Source: Rufibacter sp. DG15C (GTDB lineage Bacteria; Bacteroidota; Bacteroidia; Cytophagales; Hymenobacteraceae). Taken from it: 64,000 nt of DNA. Made by a program: the position numbers and the translations under genes. Positions 50,434-60,299 of this stretch are shown piece by piece. The notes under the pieces are model-generated. The model was given only the letters and a program-made list of their open reading frames with translations, did no database searches and was not told where the DNA came from. Positions within the stretch are counted from its first letter, which is position 1, and each line of letters begins with the position of its first letter. Where the stretch lies: NCBI RefSeq assembly GCF_001577755.1, contig NZ_CP010776.1, forward strand, positions 558,001 through 622,000. The letters run 5' to 3'.

Positions 50434-52881
50434 CTAAAACTCAAACACAAACCCGAAGCTGGGCAGAAACGTCACCTCATCCTCATTTAAAATCAACGGA
50501 ATGGCGTTGGCCCCGTTGGGTTGCAGGGGTTGGCCGTCTGTGGTGGCAAAACCGGTGTTGTCTGCGTTGCGCTGGAACGTGTATTGCGGTAAAGACGGGC
50601 CTTTGAACCTAAAGATGTTTTGAATGTCTATGTACACGTCCAAAGTGGTGCGTTTGTAGTTCCACTTCTTGTCCAGGCGCACGTCCAGTTGTTGGAAAGA
50701 GCGCAGGCGAAGGGTGTTCAGGCGGTCATAGTCCAGCAGACCAGTGCCCAGCGAGGCGTAGTTCTGTTGCGAGGCTTGCAGGTCAAAGGGCGTGTACGGT
50801 GAACCACCGGCAAACCGATACTTCCCGCCCAGTTCCCAGTTCTTGCCAAACTGCCAGCCCAGCAACCCAGACACCAAATGCCGGTTATCCCACGCCGAGG
50901 CGATGTAGTTCTCGTTGTCCAGCCCTGTGAATTCACTGCGCACCAAGGTATAAGAAACGGAGCCATAGAGTCCGCGGGTCAGCTTCTGCTGGAAGAAAAA
51001 TTCGGCGCCGTACGCCCGGCCTTTGCCCACGCTGGCCACGGCCTCGTTTCCTATAGCTCCGAACTCAATGCCTTGGTTGGCCAGGGAAACCCCGTCACGC
51101 AAAGAAACCGGGTAATTGCCGTAGCGCTTGTAAAAACCTTCCACGGTGAGGCGGTTGGCAATGGACGGCAGAAACTCCACGCCCGCTACGTAGTGCGTGG
51201 ACTTGAGATAATCGCTGCCTTGGTTGGCGTAGGTGCCATCGGCGTCTTTATAACCCAGCACCGTGTAGACGGGCAGACGGTAATACGTGCCTACAGATCC
51301 GTTCAGTTTCCAGCGTTCCGTCAGTGCATAGGACGCAGACAGGCGCGGGGACAGCGTCTCCAGCGGATTGTTGCCATCCGTAGTGAACGAGTTCATATCT
51401 GTGCGCACGCCTAGGGAAAGGCTCAGTTTGTCTTGCAGAAAGCTCTTGGACGTATGGCCGTAAAACCCGTAGCGGAAGAAATCCAAATCAGTATTGAAGT
51501 CCAGGACTACGCGGGGCTGTACCACAGTGCCGTTCTGGTCGCGCACCTCCTGCCGTATCTGGCTGAAGAAAGCGTTGTCATAGCCCACGTACTGCCCAAT
51601 GGCCCCGTAAGAGAACTTCCAACCGCCCACAAACTTGTTCACGTCCAGGCGTAGTTTGTTCTCTCTCTCCTGCGACCGCGCCTTGAGCACTCTTCTGGAT
51701 TCGTCTCCGTACTGCGCGTCCTCAAAACGGTCCAGCCGGTTTTCAAACACGTTTCGGCTCAGAGACACCTGCACAAAGCCGTTTTCTAAGGAGCGTTTCA
51801 CACTTATGCCCGTGGTGTAGTTCCACTGGTTGATAAGCGGATTGGACCGCAAGGCGTATTCTTTTTCCGGCGAGGATTCCTTGGGCACGGCAAAACTGAA
51901 TTCGTCAATGGCCCCAAGGCCCAGCGCCGTTATGGTGGTTTTGGCGTTTAGCTGGTGCGTGACCTTGTACTGAAAATCCCAGTAATTAGGCCTGATGGGC
52001 AGGTCAATGGCTTTGAACAGCAACTGCAAATAGGACCGGCGGGCCGAAGCCAGAAACGTGGTCTTGGGCGCCAACGGACCTTCCAGCGTGCCGGCTACCT
52101 CGGTGGCGCTCAGGCGCACGTTGCCTTGCAGGCGGTCTGGGTTGCCGTCGCGCTGTTTGAACTGGAACACGCTGGACAGGGCATTGTCATACTTGGCGTC
52201 AAAGGCGCTGGTGCTCAGGGTCACGTCCTCAATAAAGGACACGTTCAAAATACCCTGCGGACCACCGCTACTGCCCTGCGTAGAAAAGTGGTTGATCACG
52301 GGTATCTCAATGCCGTCCAGAAAAAAGACGTTCTCGCCGGGGCCTCCGCCCCTAATCACAATGTCATTCCTGAAACCAGCCCCCGTACTCCCTGCCCCGG
52401 CCACGCCCGGCAAGGTCTGGATCACCCTTGATATATCGAAATTCCCACCCGGGTTGCTTTTAATCTCCTCACTGCTCAAACTCTGTACGGACAAAGGCGT
52501 CTCTACCGTGGCTACCCGTATAGACCTGTCTACTGAGATGTCTACCGCTTGCAACTGTGTCTGGCTGGGCGCCAAGTCCAGGTTCAAGGTCAAGGCGTTG
52601 CCCGATGTCACGGGTATATTGAAACGTGTGACCGGTTCATAGCCCAAATACGTGGCCTTGAGGTTGTAACTGCCCGTGGGCACGCTCTCCAGTCTGTACC
52701 GGCCCTGCCCATCTGTGGCCACCCCCAGCGTAGTTCCCTCTAAACTTACCGTGGCGCCAATGATGGGCTCCTGGGTATTCCGGTCCCGCACTACGCCCGT
52801 GATTCTGCCCACGCTCTGGGCCTGCGCCTGATAAAAACCCAGAAAAAGAACAACTGAAAATAGGGCTAGGAAGGGTCTCAT
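50434..52881 (-). CDS. TonB-dependent receptor with carboxypeptidase-regulatory-like domain
   Basis: The 815-residue product has a signal peptide (ending YQAQAQ), an N-terminal CarboxypepD_reg/CNA-B-like domain (about 23-110; GRITGVVRDRNTQEPIIGATVSLEGTTLG), a plug domain (about 125-235; DISRVIQTLPGVAGAG and NDIVIRGGGPGENVFFLDGI) and a 22-strand barrel that ends with a terminal Phe (FLPSFGFVFEF). It is an outer-membrane importer powered by TonB. No SusD-like partner is adjacent, so it is not a typical polysaccharide locus; siderophore or cofactor uptake is more likely. Confidence 0.92.
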   Translation of the reverse strand: MRPFLALFSVVLFLGFYQAQAQSVGRITGVVRDRNTQEPIIGATVSLEGTTLGVATDGQGRYRLESVPTGSYNLKATYLGYEPVTRFNIPVTSGNALTLNLDLAPSQTQLQAVDISVDRSIRVATVETPLSVQSLSSEEIKSNPGGNFDISRVIQTLPGVAGAGSTGAGFRNDIVIRGGGPGENVFFLDGIEIPVINHFSTQGSSGGPQGILNVSFIEDVTLSTSAFDAKYDNALSSVFQFKQRDGNPDRLQGNVRLSATEVAGTLEGPLAPKTTFLASARRSYLQLLFKAIDLPIRPNYWDFQYKVTHQLNAKTTITALGLGAIDEFSFAVPKESSPEKEYALRSNPLINQWNYTTGISVKRSLENGFVQVSLSRNVFENRLDRFEDAQYGDESRRVLKARSQERENKLRLDVNKFVGGWKFSYGAIGQYVGYDNAFFSQIRQEVRDQNGTVVQPRVVLDFNTDLDFFRYGFYGHTSKSFLQDKLSLSLGVRTDMNSFTTDGNNPLETLSPRLSASYALTERWKLNGSVGTYYRLPVYTVLGYKDADGTYANQGSDYLKSTHYVAGVEFLPSIANRLTVEGFYKRYGNYPVSLRDGVSLANQGIEFGAIGNEAVASVGKGRAYGAEFFFQQKLTRGLYGSVSYTLVRSEFTGLDNENYIASAWDNRHLVSGLLGWQFGKNWELGGKYRFAGGSPYTPFDLQASQQNYASLGTGLLDYDRLNTLRLRSFQQLDVRLDKKWNYKRTTLDVYIDIQNIFRFKGPSLPQYTFQRNADNTGFATTDGQPLQPNGANAIPLILNEDEVTFLPSFGFVFEF

Positions 52882-52958
52882 GTTGACTAGTAAGAAACGA
52901 GGTAATATGCGTGCAACCTAGAAACCAAGCTATTTGTTTTGAACGCCGCAGCACTACT

Positions 52959-52996
52959 CATTTTTGGCCTGATTTCTAAGAAACAAGCCAAAAACG
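52959..52996. repeat. Dispersed palindromic element, copy 25
   Basis: CATTTTTGGCCTGATTT, centre CTAAG, then AAACAAGCCAAAAACG. It ends 4 bp before the endonuclease III stop codon. Confidence 0.82.
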
Positions 52997-52999
52997 GTA

Positions 53000-53707
53000 T
53001 TACAGGTCAATGCCTTTGCTTCGCACCTCTTCATAATAATTGCAGAGATTCTGCAGGGCGCAAGACCCGCACTTAGGATACCGGAAGGTGCACACTTTCT
53101 GACCGTGTTTGAGCATGTGCCGGTGAAAATTGTAGAGTACATCGGCGTCTGGCGGAAACATCTCCAGCAGAATGGCGTGGGCTTTGTCATGGGTCACCTT
53201 AGCGCCAATCAATCCCACCCGCTGACTGATGCGGTGCACGTGCGTGTCTACGGGCAAGACCGGCTTATGAAAGTTGAAGAGTAGGACCAGCGTGGCCGTT
53301 TTCAGCCCAACGCCCGGCAAGGCCATGAGCCAGTCCATAGCGGGGGACACATCCATCTGCTCCAGAAAAGCCAAATTAAAGTCTGGGTGGGTCTGCTGAA
53401 TGATGCGTAAGGTCTTCTGGATGTTGACGGCCTTGGCGCCCGGAAACTCAGCTGGTGACAATGCATCTGCCAACTCCTCTACGGGCGCATCCATGACCTG
53501 TTGCCAGCTTGGGAACCGCTCCAGCATCTGGGAATAGGCCTTTTCCTCATTGGCGTGCGTGGTCCTATGTGAGAGCATGGTAGAGATGAGTTCACGCATG
53601 GGGTCCTGCCGGGGGTAGGTGGGCAGAAGTCCAAAAACCTCGTTTAACCGTAGGTGTACCTGCCAAGCTTTCTCTTTGGGCGGGAGCATGTGGGCCAGTT
53701 GCGACAT
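53000..53707 (-). CDS. nth: Endonuclease III (DNA glycosylase/AP lyase)
   Basis: The 235-residue product has the helix-hairpin-helix LPGVGLKTATLVLL with the catalytic Lys, the catalytic Asp in LPVDTHVHRISQRVG, and the 4Fe-4S cluster cysteines CTFRYPKCGSCALQNLC with the correct C-x6-C-x2-C-x5-C spacing. It excises oxidised pyrimidines in base excision repair. The frame is open to 53779, but the family start fits MSQLAHMLPPKE at 53707. It is divergent from the MBL-fold gene with 84 bp between them. Confidence 0.92.
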   Translation of the reverse strand: MSQLAHMLPPKEKAWQVHLRLNEVFGLLPTYPRQDPMRELISTMLSHRTTHANEEKAYSQMLERFPSWQQVMDAPVEELADALSPAEFPGAKAVNIQKTLRIIQQTHPDFNLAFLEQMDVSPAMDWLMALPGVGLKTATLVLLFNFHKPVLPVDTHVHRISQRVGLIGAKVTHDKAHAILLEMFPPDADVLYNFHRHMLKHGQKVCTFRYPKCGSCALQNLCNYYEEVRSKGIDL

Positions 53708-53791
53708 ATAGAAAAGGTTTGTCCTTGAAACGCGCCAACGTTGGCAAAGTTTACGTACAAAACCCAAGAGAGCCATCACACACCTAACACT

Positions 53792-54514
53792 ATGAAATTC
53801 AGATTTTTAGGCACCGGCGGAGCCTTTGACACGGACTATGGAAATTCGGCGGCGATAGTCTCTTTTAAAGGGAAAAGCATCCTGCTGGACTGTGGTTTCA
53901 CGGTCTACCCTACCCTGCGCCAGCATGAACTTACGCGCACCATAGAATACATTCTCATTACCCATTTGCACAATGACCACACGGGCAGCCTGGCCAATGT
54001 GCTGTTGCACTGCCATTTCTTCAATAAAAACTGCCGGCCTGTAATTCTCTACCCAGATGATGATTTCAGGAGTGAGCTGTATGAGTTTTTGCGGCTGCAG
54101 TTGCAGAAGCCAGAACAGTACGCAGATTTTATGCCCCTCTCAGAAATGCCCGGCATCACGGCCGTAGACACGTTTGGCCAGCACGCCGAAAACTACCAGA
54201 CCTACGCCTACATCTTTGAGGACGCCGGCAACCGCGTGGTTTTTTCGGGGGATTTAGGTCAGCCTGAGGCTTTGTTTGCCCACATCAGAAGCCTGCCACC
54301 ACGCCCTACCTGCTTTTACCATGACATCACCTTCAAAGAGGAGAACACGGCGCACACGTATTATAAAAAGCTGATTCCGTTGGTAGGCGATTACCACCTG
54401 TATGGGTATCACTGTGATCCCAGCCAAAGTCCAGAAGACAATCCTTTTCCCTTGGTCTACCACCAGCCCAGCATGATGGTCTCGGCGGGCCTGCACCAAG
54501 AGCTGAGCCATTAA
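53792..54514 (+). CDS. MBL-fold metallo-hydrolase
   Basis: The 240-residue product begins MKFRFLGTGGAFDTDYGNSAA and has the zinc motif THLHNDHTGSL, then VVFSGDLGQPE and a Gly/His/Cys pair near GYHCDP. The pattern is that of RNase Z-like/phosphodiesterase-type MBL proteins. RNase Z proper has a longer exosite arm that is not evident. The substrate is unknown, and it is cytoplasmic. The ATG at 53792 is chosen over an open frame to 53741. Confidence 0.85.
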   Translation: MKFRFLGTGGAFDTDYGNSAAIVSFKGKSILLDCGFTVYPTLRQHELTRTIEYILITHLHNDHTGSLANVLLHCHFFNKNCRPVILYPDDDFRSELYEFLRLQLQKPEQYADFMPLSEMPGITAVDTFGQHAENYQTYAYIFEDAGNRVVFSGDLGQPEALFAHIRSLPPRPTCFYHDITFKEENTAHTYYKKLIPLVGDYHLYGYHCDPSQSPEDNPFPLVYHQPSMMVSAGLHQELSH

Positions 54515-54524
54515 AGCCCGTTAC

Positions 54525-54562
54525 CGTTTTTGGCTTGTTTTCTGGAAATCAGGCCAAAAACG
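54525..54562. repeat. Dispersed palindromic element, copy 26
   Basis: CGTTTTTGGCTTG, centre TTTTCTGGAAAT, then CAGGCCAAAAACG. It starts 11 bp after the MBL gene. Confidence 0.88.
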
Positions 54563-54686
54563 CAAACCATCAACCTTTCCCAAGGATTTTCTAGCATTAA
54601 CCCCTCTCTTTAGGCAGCCAAATTTGGGCGGTTGTCTTAACATTTAGGTAGAACCGCTATCTTGCGCTTCTTTCATTTGATCCCGT

Positions 54687-55325
54687 ATGGCTTTTTCGTT
54701 TGCCCTTGACCCTGAGCATAGACATTTCAGGAAGAACCCACTGCTTATCTTTTATGTACTTGTCTTCCTGGGTTACTGGGCCTACACCGGTTTTAACACC
54801 CCAGATCTGAACAACTGGTGGTTGGAAAACACGCTCACGTTCACGGCTATCATTCTGCTGGTGGCGTTTTACAAGCACTTTAGGTTCTCAGACGCCAGCT
54901 ACACCTGCATCTTCCTGTTCATGATGCTGCACGTGTATGGCAGCCAGTACACGTACTCAGAGAATCCGTTTGGGTATTGGGTAAAAGACGAATTGGACTT
55001 GGCCCGAAACCACTATGACCGGCTGGTGCATTTTAGCTTCGGGTTTCTGTTGGCCTACCCTATGTATGAGCTGTTTAGACGCCTGACCAAGATGCGCCTG
55101 CTGTTTGCCTTGCTGCTGCCCATTGAATTGACCATTAGCCTGGGCGCTTTCTATGAACTGATTGAATGGGCCGTAGCCGACATCTTTTTCCCGGCGCAGG
55201 GCATGGCCTACCTAGGCACCCAAGGCGATATCTGGGATGCTCAGAAAGACATTGCCATTGCCATGTTTGGGGCTATGCTCACCATGGGTACCGTTTTCTT
55301 GAGCAATAGATTCTCCCCTAACTAA
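54687..55325 (+). CDS. DUF2238 (YjdF-like) membrane protein
   Basis: The 212-residue product has about six membrane segments. Conserved DUF2238 motifs are visible: RNPLLIFYVLVF-like start, FMMLHVYGSQYTYSENPFG, NHYDRLVHFSFGFLLAYPMYE and LGAFYELIEWAVADIFFP, ending in GTQGDIWDAQKDIAIAMFGAML. It is an inner-membrane protein of unknown function. Its closest named relative is YjdF of E. coli. It is monocistronic. Confidence 0.92.
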   Translation: MAFSFALDPEHRHFRKNPLLIFYVLVFLGYWAYTGFNTPDLNNWWLENTLTFTAIILLVAFYKHFRFSDASYTCIFLFMMLHVYGSQYTYSENPFGYWVKDELDLARNHYDRLVHFSFGFLLAYPMYELFRRLTKMRLLFALLLPIELTISLGAFYELIEWAVADIFFPAQGMAYLGTQGDIWDAQKDIAIAMFGAMLTMGTVFLSNRFSPN

Positions 55326-55326
55326 A

Positions 55327-55376
55327 AATCCCCGTTTTTGGCCTGTTTCCTAGAAATCAGGCCAAAAACGGGGATT
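55327..55376. repeat. Dispersed palindromic element, copy 27
   Basis: AATCCCCGTTTTTGGCCTG, centre TTTCCTAGAAAT, then CAGGCCAAAAACGGGGATT. The flanks AATCCC/GGGATT pair in addition to the core. It lies between convergent genes. Confidence 0.9.
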
Positions 55377-55396
55377 GCTTTTCTGTTATAGACTGG

Positions 55397-56044
55397 TTAG
55401 TCTGGTTTAACCTTTACATCACCGGGCTCCATTTTTACTTTGCCTAGCGGCGTTTCAATCTTGGTCTCTTCCTGGTTGATGTTGATTTTCACTTTGCCGG
55501 CCACGTATTTCACTTCTTTAGAAGCACGCTTGTAGTAATACTGCCTTGAGGTCCAATAGCGGCGCAACTCTTCCAGGCTCATCTGGCTGGACCGGCGGGC
55601 GTCATTGGCCAACGAGCGCTGCAAAGCCGCTTTGGTGGGTTTGCGGTAAACGGTGCTCTTGGCTGGGGTAGTGGTCTTGGTTTTTACAGTGGTACTGGCG
55701 GTTGACTTGGTTTCTGCCTTCGCAGTGCCCGCTGTAGCACTATTAGACCTGGTTCTGTCCGTCTCTACAGTGCCTGCTTCCTCTCCACCCTCTCTGTCTG
55801 CTTTGGGAATATAGGCCATGTCTTCATCTGGCCACTCAGAGGCATATCTGTTGTAGGTGCTATCATCCCCCGTGTAGGCTACGCCCGTAGTATCTACCTC
55901 GGCGCTGTCTGGCGTAAAGACCAACGTGTCTTCCACGGTGGTTTTGGGCAGGTCAGCGCGGGCCTCTTCTGTCTTTACTTTCTCACAGGCGCCAAGGGTT
56001 AAACCCAGCAGCAGGATGCCCAATGGCTGTATGTTCATTTTCAT
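55397..56044 (-). CDS. Lipoprotein with low-complexity linker, unknown function
   Basis: The product of about 215 residues has a lipobox (LGLTLGAC, Cys about 20). An acidic Asp/Glu/Thr-rich segment follows, then a Thr/Ala/Ser/Lys-rich linker (about 100-135), and a basic C-terminal domain with MSLEELRRYWTSRQYYYKRASKEVKYVAGKVK. No family recognised. It is probably outer-membrane anchored and exposed in the periplasm. The start choice between Met5 and Met1 does not affect the lipobox. Confidence 0.65.
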   Translation of the reverse strand: MKMNIQPLGILLLGLTLGACEKVKTEEARADLPKTTVEDTLVFTPDSAEVDTTGVAYTGDDSTYNRYASEWPDEDMAYIPKADREGGEEAGTVETDRTRSNSATAGTAKAETKSTASTTVKTKTTTPAKSTVYRKPTKAALQRSLANDARRSSQMSLEELRRYWTSRQYYYKRASKEVKYVAGKVKININQEETKIETPLGKVKMEPGDVKVKPD

Positions 56045-56112
56045 AGTTTTGTACAATTGGTTGCTACCGCTTAAACGGAAGGTATGGCAAGAGGTTGGAT
56101 TACCAAAGGGGC

Positions 56113-56149
56113 AAAAAAAGAAGGCTGGCCTTTGCAGGCCAGCCTTCTT
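56113..56149 (-). terminator. Terminator of the glycine-zipper OmpA gene
   Basis: AAGAAGGCTGGCC pairs perfectly with GGCCAGCCTTCTT around a 6-nt loop. On the minus strand it is followed by a run of seven T residues. Confidence 0.85.
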
Positions 56150-56171
56150 AATAGTTTAAAGCAACGGGTGC

Positions 56172-56897
56172 TTAGTATTTCACTTCACCACGCTCAGCGG
56201 CTTTCTTCAATTCTTCACTCGCGAAGATGGCCACCTCTACACGACGGTTCTGCTGACGACCAGTAGCCGTAGAGTTGTCTGCAATTGGCTGGGTTGAACC
56301 ATAACCACGGGTCTGGATGCGGCTAGACTCTACCCCTAAAGAAGTGGCATAGTTGGCAACAGCCTGGGCTCTACGCTCAGAAAGCGGCTGGTTGATGGCA
56401 TCGTTACCAGTGTTGTCTGCGTGTCCTTCCACCAATACGTTGGTACCTGGGTATTTCTTCAAGGTCTCGGCTAGTTTAGCGATGTCTGCTCTTGAAGAAG
56501 ACTGTAGCTCAGCAGAGTTAGTAGCGAACAATAGACCAGCGTCAAAGGTTACTTTGATACCCTCGCCTACACGTTCTACCTGCGCGTTTTTCATTTCACG
56601 CTCAAGCTCTTCAGCCTGCTTGTCCATTCTACGACCAATGATCGCACCAGTGGCACCACCCGCAGCCGCGCCAATGATGGCTCCACGAGCCGTGTTACCA
56701 GTGGCCTTACCAATGATACCACCAATGATGGCACCAGAACCGGCACCTATGATACCGCCTTTCGCGGTTTTGCTCATTCCTTTATTCTGAGTAGTGCCGG
56801 TAGTAGTACCAGTGCTAGCAGTTTCGCTTGATTTACAAGAAGAGAAGATCAAGCTTCCTGCTAACATAGCGGTGAGTGTTCCTTTTAGAATTTTCAT
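56172..56897 (-). CDS. OmpA-family lipoprotein with glycine-zipper
   Basis: The 241-residue product has a signal peptide II (IFSSC, Cys21). A Ser/Thr-rich spacer follows, then a glycine-zipper domain (about 45-90; GGIIGAGSGAIIGGIIG, with a second similar helix) and an OmpA peptidoglycan-binding domain (about 110-235) with VLVEGHADNTG, LSERRAQAVANY and the NRRVEV end. It likely links the outer membrane to peptidoglycan. A small inverted repeat, TATAGTT...AACTATA, lies upstream at 56984-57001. Confidence 0.92.
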   Translation of the reverse strand: MKILKGTLTAMLAGSLIFSSCKSSETASTGTTTGTTQNKGMSKTAKGGIIGAGSGAIIGGIIGKATGNTARGAIIGAAAGGATGAIIGRRMDKQAEELEREMKNAQVERVGEGIKVTFDAGLLFATNSAELQSSSRADIAKLAETLKKYPGTNVLVEGHADNTGNDAINQPLSERRAQAVANYATSLGVESSRIQTRGYGSTQPIADNSTATGRQQNRRVEVAIFASEELKKAAERGEVKY

Positions 56898-57035
56898 AGC
56901 GTTTTAATTTTTAATGAATGATGTTGACAGTTTTAGGTCTTTAGCATCGGACATACATACTCATTTCCGGTTAAAATGTTCAGTATAGTTCCAAAACTAT
57001 ATTACCTAATGTAATAATCGTGCCAATTTAAGGAA

Positions 57036-57094
57036 AATATAAAAGCAGCGTGGCCCGTCTGAGTCTTTCAAACGGGCCACGCTGCTTTTATATT
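57036..57094 (-). terminator. Terminator of accD
   Basis: A perfect 23-bp stem (57036-57058 with 57072-57094, core AAAAGCAGCGTGGCCCG), 12 bp after the accD stop codon on the minus strand. Confidence 0.85.
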
Positions 57095-57105
57095 GGATTC
57101 AAGGC

Positions 57106-57999
57106 TTAATTAGCGCCAGAATTCTTTGCAGATTTTTCTTTGATGACTGCCTCTGAAGGTGCCAACATGGCAATTAGCTGCGCCACGCGGTCTTTCAAAG
57201 CTTTGCGGTGCACTATAAAGTCCAGGAAGCCATGCTCCAAGACAAACTCAGCGCTCTGGAAGCCTTTGGGCAGGTCCTTGCCAATGGTCTCTTTAATCAC
57301 GCGCGGTCCGGCAAAGCCAATCAAAGCACCCGGCTCAGAGATGTTAAAATCCCCGAGCATGGCATAAGAGGCGGTCACGCCACCTGTGGTTGGGTCTGTT
57401 AATAAAGAGATGTACGGGATTTTAGCTTCAGACAAGAGAGCTAGCTTAGCCGATGTCTTGGCCATTTGCATCAAGGAGAAACCAGCCTCCATCATGCGCG
57501 CGCCCCCAGACTTTGAGATCATCATGAACGGGATGTTGTGCTGGCGGCTGTAGTCAATGGCTCTTGAGATCTTCTCCCCTACCACAGAGCCCATAGAACC
57601 CCCAATAAAGTTAAAGTCCATACAGGCCACCACCAGGTCCAGGCCATTGGCCTTGCCATGGGCGGTGCGCACGGCGTCCTTCAGGTTGGTCTTGCGCTGG
57701 GTAGCCTTGATGCGGTCTGGGTAGGCCTTGGTGTCTACAAAGTGCAAGGGGTCTCCTGAGCTCATGTTCTCATCCAGCTCTGTGAAGGCGTTGTCATCAA
57801 AGAGGATTTCAAAGTACTCATGTGAGTTGACACGGTCATGGTGGTCACACTTGGGGCAGGTGTAGAGGTTTTGTCTGTGTTCTGCCTTGCTGGTAACCGC
57901 CTTGCACTCAGGGCATTTATGCCACAACCCGTCTGGGGTTTCCTTCTTTTGCTCCGTTGGGGTAACGATGCCTTTTTCTACTCTTCTAAACCAAGACAT
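57106..57999 (-). CDS. accD: Acetyl-CoA carboxylase carboxyltransferase subunit beta
   Basis: The 297-residue product has an N-terminal zinc ribbon (WHKCPECK, then [13 protein letters not shown], two CxxC pairs) and a crotonase-like carboxyltransferase core with [41 protein letters not shown] and [18 protein letters not shown]. It forms malonyl-CoA with AccA, BCCP and biotin carboxylase in fatty acid synthesis. The partners are not in this window. It has its own TATCTTTG promoter box. Confidence 0.96.
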   Translation of the reverse strand: MSWFRRVEKGIVTPTEQKKETPDGLWHKCPECKAVTSKAEHRQNLYTCPKCDHHDRVNSHEYFEILFDDNAFTELDENMSSGDPLHFVDTKAYPDRIKATQRKTNLKDAVRTAHGKANGLDLVVACMDFNFIGGSMGSVVGEKISRAIDYSRQHNIPFMMISKSGGARMMEAGFSLMQMAKTSAKLALLSEAKIPYISLLTDPTTGGVTASYAMLGDFNISEPGALIGFAGPRVIKETIGKDLPKGFQSAEFVLEHGFLDFIVHRKALKDRVAQLIAMLAPSEAVIKEKSAKNSGAN

Positions 58000-58071
58000 A
58001 GTGTATTTGTAAGGTTCTTTTCAACAATGAAGCTTTGGGGGCAGAAACCCGCTCAGGATTTCTAAAGCTTG

Positions 58072-58079
58072 CAAAGATA
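58072..58079 (-). promoter_or_regulatory. Bacteroidota -7 promoter box of accD
   Basis: Minus-strand TATCTTTG lies 72 bp upstream of the ATG. Confidence 0.55.
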
Positions 58080-58152
58080 AAAAAGAAAAGGTAGCGCCCT
58101 ACTTTGTTGCCGTAGAATACGCACTACCCTTTTTGTTTGTAAACGATATTGG

Positions 58153-59211
58153 TTACGCAATGGTAATGTCCTGGTCCAAATAAACATCCTGGATGGCATT
58201 CAACAGCGCCACGCCGGCCTTCATGTCTTTCTGGAATGCCTTTCTCCCCGAGATCAAGCCCATGCCGCCGGCCCGCTTGTTGATGACGGCCGTGCGCACC
58301 GCGTCTGCTAAGTCAGACTCGCCTTTAGACTCCCCGCCCGAGTTAATCAAACCCGCCCGGCCCATGTAGCAGTTGGCCACCTGGTAGCGCGTGAGGTCAA
58401 TGGGATGGTTGGTGGTGAGGTCTGAGTACATCTTGGGGTGGCTCTTGGCAAAGTTGATGGCCGTAAACCCACCGTTGTTCTCCGGTAGTTTCTGTTTGAT
58501 GATGTCTGCCTGTATGGTGACACCCAGGTGGTTGGCCTGCCCAGTCAAATCTGCGGAGACGTGGTAGTCTGTGCCGTCCTTCTTAAAGGCGTTGTTGCGG
58601 GTGTAGCACCAGAGGATGGTGGCCATGCCCAGCTGGTGCGCCTGCTCAAAGGCCTCGGCCACCTCAATTATCTGACGGCTAGACTCCTCAGACCCGAAGT
58701 AAATGGTAGCTCCCACCGCCGCCGCGCCTAGATTCCAGGCCTCCTCCACAGACCCAAACATGATCTGGTCAAACTTATTGGGATAGGTGAGCAGCTCGTT
58801 ATGGTTGATTTTGACCACAAACGGAATTCGGTGCGCATACTTTCTGCTGAGCATGGCCAGGTTGCCAAACGTAGTGGCCACGGCATTGCACCCTCCCTCA
58901 ATAGCCAATTTGATGATGCTCTCAGGGTCAAAGTAAATCGGGTTGGGCGCAAACGAGGCTCCGGCGGTGTGCTCAATGCCTTGGTCCACGGGCAGGATGG
59001 ACACGTAGCCGCTGCCCGCCAGGCGCCCGTTGTTAAAGAGCTGGCCCAGGTTGCGCAGCACCTGCGGCGAGCGGTTGGAGTTCACAAACACGCGGTCTAA
59101 GAAATCGGGGCCGGGCAGATGAAGCAGCTCCTTCGGGATGGCGGTGGCTTGGTAGTTTAACAAGGATTCGGCGTCTTTGCCTAAGAGAGAAGTAACGGTT
59201 TGTACACTCAT
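58153..59211 (-). CDS. fbaB: Class I fructose-bisphosphate aldolase (DhnA/FbaB type)
   Basis: The 352-residue product matches the archaeal-type class I aldolases: [46 protein letters not shown] and the C-terminal phosphate motif [12 protein letters not shown]. The Schiff-base Lys is expected in the VVKINH region or nearby; the exact residue is not assigned. It cleaves fructose 1,6-bisphosphate to triose phosphates in the cytoplasm. It is monocistronic. Confidence 0.92.
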   Translation of the reverse strand: MSVQTVTSLLGKDAESLLNYQATAIPKELLHLPGPDFLDRVFVNSNRSPQVLRNLGQLFNNGRLAGSGYVSILPVDQGIEHTAGASFAPNPIYFDPESIIKLAIEGGCNAVATTFGNLAMLSRKYAHRIPFVVKINHNELLTYPNKFDQIMFGSVEEAWNLGAAAVGATIYFGSEESSRQIIEVAEAFEQAHQLGMATILWCYTRNNAFKKDGTDYHVSADLTGQANHLGVTIQADIIKQKLPENNGGFTAINFAKSHPKMYSDLTTNHPIDLTRYQVANCYMGRAGLINSGGESKGESDLADAVRTAVINKRAGGMGLISGRKAFQKDMKAGVALLNAIQDVYLDQDITIA

Positions 59212-59514
59212 AGATTCAGGGAAAAGGCTAGGTAAAATGCTCTAAACAAAATCCAACTACATATTCTTTAAGGATAGTGGTTAAAGCATACGGCCAGTCC
59301 CATTCCGGAGTTTGAGCCGCAGGCGGCAAAATTATTCATGGCGCCATCTTTCTGATTTTAAACACCTTACCATATCACTTCACGTCCATTCGCCCGTACA
59401 AGGCAATGTAGAAAACGGATGGGGCGTTACCTTAGAAGTGTTTTATACCCAAGAGACCGTCTTGCGTATAGCCCACCATTGTCTCACCAACATCCATCAC
59501 CTAATCTTAACCCT
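59212..59514. other. Divergent gap without recognisable genes
   Basis: The 303-bp region between the divergent aldolase and OmpA genes shows no convincing gene, no palindromic element copy and no perfect TAnnTTTG box. An open frame from 59419 merges into the OmpA gene and is treated as leader sequence. Confidence 0.5.
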
Positions 59515-60225
59515 ATGAAAAGAACACGTTTCGCCGCCTCTTCCCTAGCAGTTTTATTGGCAGTCACCTCATTAGGTTCTTGCGTTTCTACCAAGAAATA
59601 CAAGGAACTAGAAGCAAGTAAAAACGCGCTGGAGCAAGAGAAAGCCGCTGCGCAGCGTAGTCTGGAAGAAGCCAACGCCAACGTGCGCGACCGCGACGCC
59701 AAGCTGGCCCAATACCAACAGCAGATTGCCCAAAAAGAAAAGATACTGAATGAGCTGCGCGCCTCAGTGAATGAGGCATTGTCTGGTTTTAAAGAGCAGG
59801 GCCTGACCGTGAACGTTCGCGACGGCAAGGTGTACGTGACCATGCCCGAAAAACTTCTCTTTGCCACCGGCAGCACCAAAGTGAACCCCAACGGCCAGAA
59901 CGCCCTGGGCAAACTGGCCAGCGCTATCAAAAACCAACGTGATACTGAGATTGTAGTGGAAGGCCACACCGATGACGTGGCGGTGGACCCGTCTAACGTT
60001 ACTTTTAAAGACAACTGGGACCTGAGCGTGTTGCGTGCCACCGAAGTGACGCGCCTCTTGATCAACAACGGCGTGGCCCCGCAAATGATCGTGCCCGCCG
60101 GCCGCGGCCAGTATACGCCGTTGGCCATGACCCGCACGCCAGAGGCCCGTCAAAGCAACCGCCGCACCGAGATCATCCTGGCCCCCAACTTTGAGAAAAT
60201 CCTGAACCTGTTGCAAAACGACTAA
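59515..60225 (+). CDS. OmpA-family lipoprotein with coiled coil, copy A
   Basis: The 236-residue product has a signal peptide II (SLGSC, Cys23). A coiled coil follows (about 30-85; KYKELEASKNALEQEKAAAQRSLEEANANVRD) and an OmpA-like peptidoglycan-binding domain (about 105-225) with LLFATGSTKVNP, VVEGHTDDVAV and SNRRTEIIL. It is probably an outer-membrane lipoprotein that binds the cell wall, like the Pal or YiaD group. It is paralogous to the next gene, which has a longer coiled coil. The start at 59515 fits the signal peptide. Confidence 0.9.
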   Translation: MKRTRFAASSLAVLLAVTSLGSCVSTKKYKELEASKNALEQEKAAAQRSLEEANANVRDRDAKLAQYQQQIAQKEKILNELRASVNEALSGFKEQGLTVNVRDGKVYVTMPEKLLFATGSTKVNPNGQNALGKLASAIKNQRDTEIVVEGHTDDVAVDPSNVTFKDNWDLSVLRATEVTRLLINNGVAPQMIVPAGRGQYTPLAMTRTPEARQSNRRTEIILAPNFEKILNLLQND

Positions 60226-60266
60226 GGCTCAGAAACCATCACCCGCCTGTTAGCATGACGGGCAAG

Positions 60267-60299
60267 AAACAGCCGCGGCCATCAGGTCGTGGCTGTTTT
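60267..60299 (+). terminator. Terminator of OmpA copy A
   Basis: AAACAGCCGCGGCC pairs with GGTCGTGGCTGTTT through G-U pairs, loop ATCA. The T tract continues into a palindromic element copy. Confidence 0.75.
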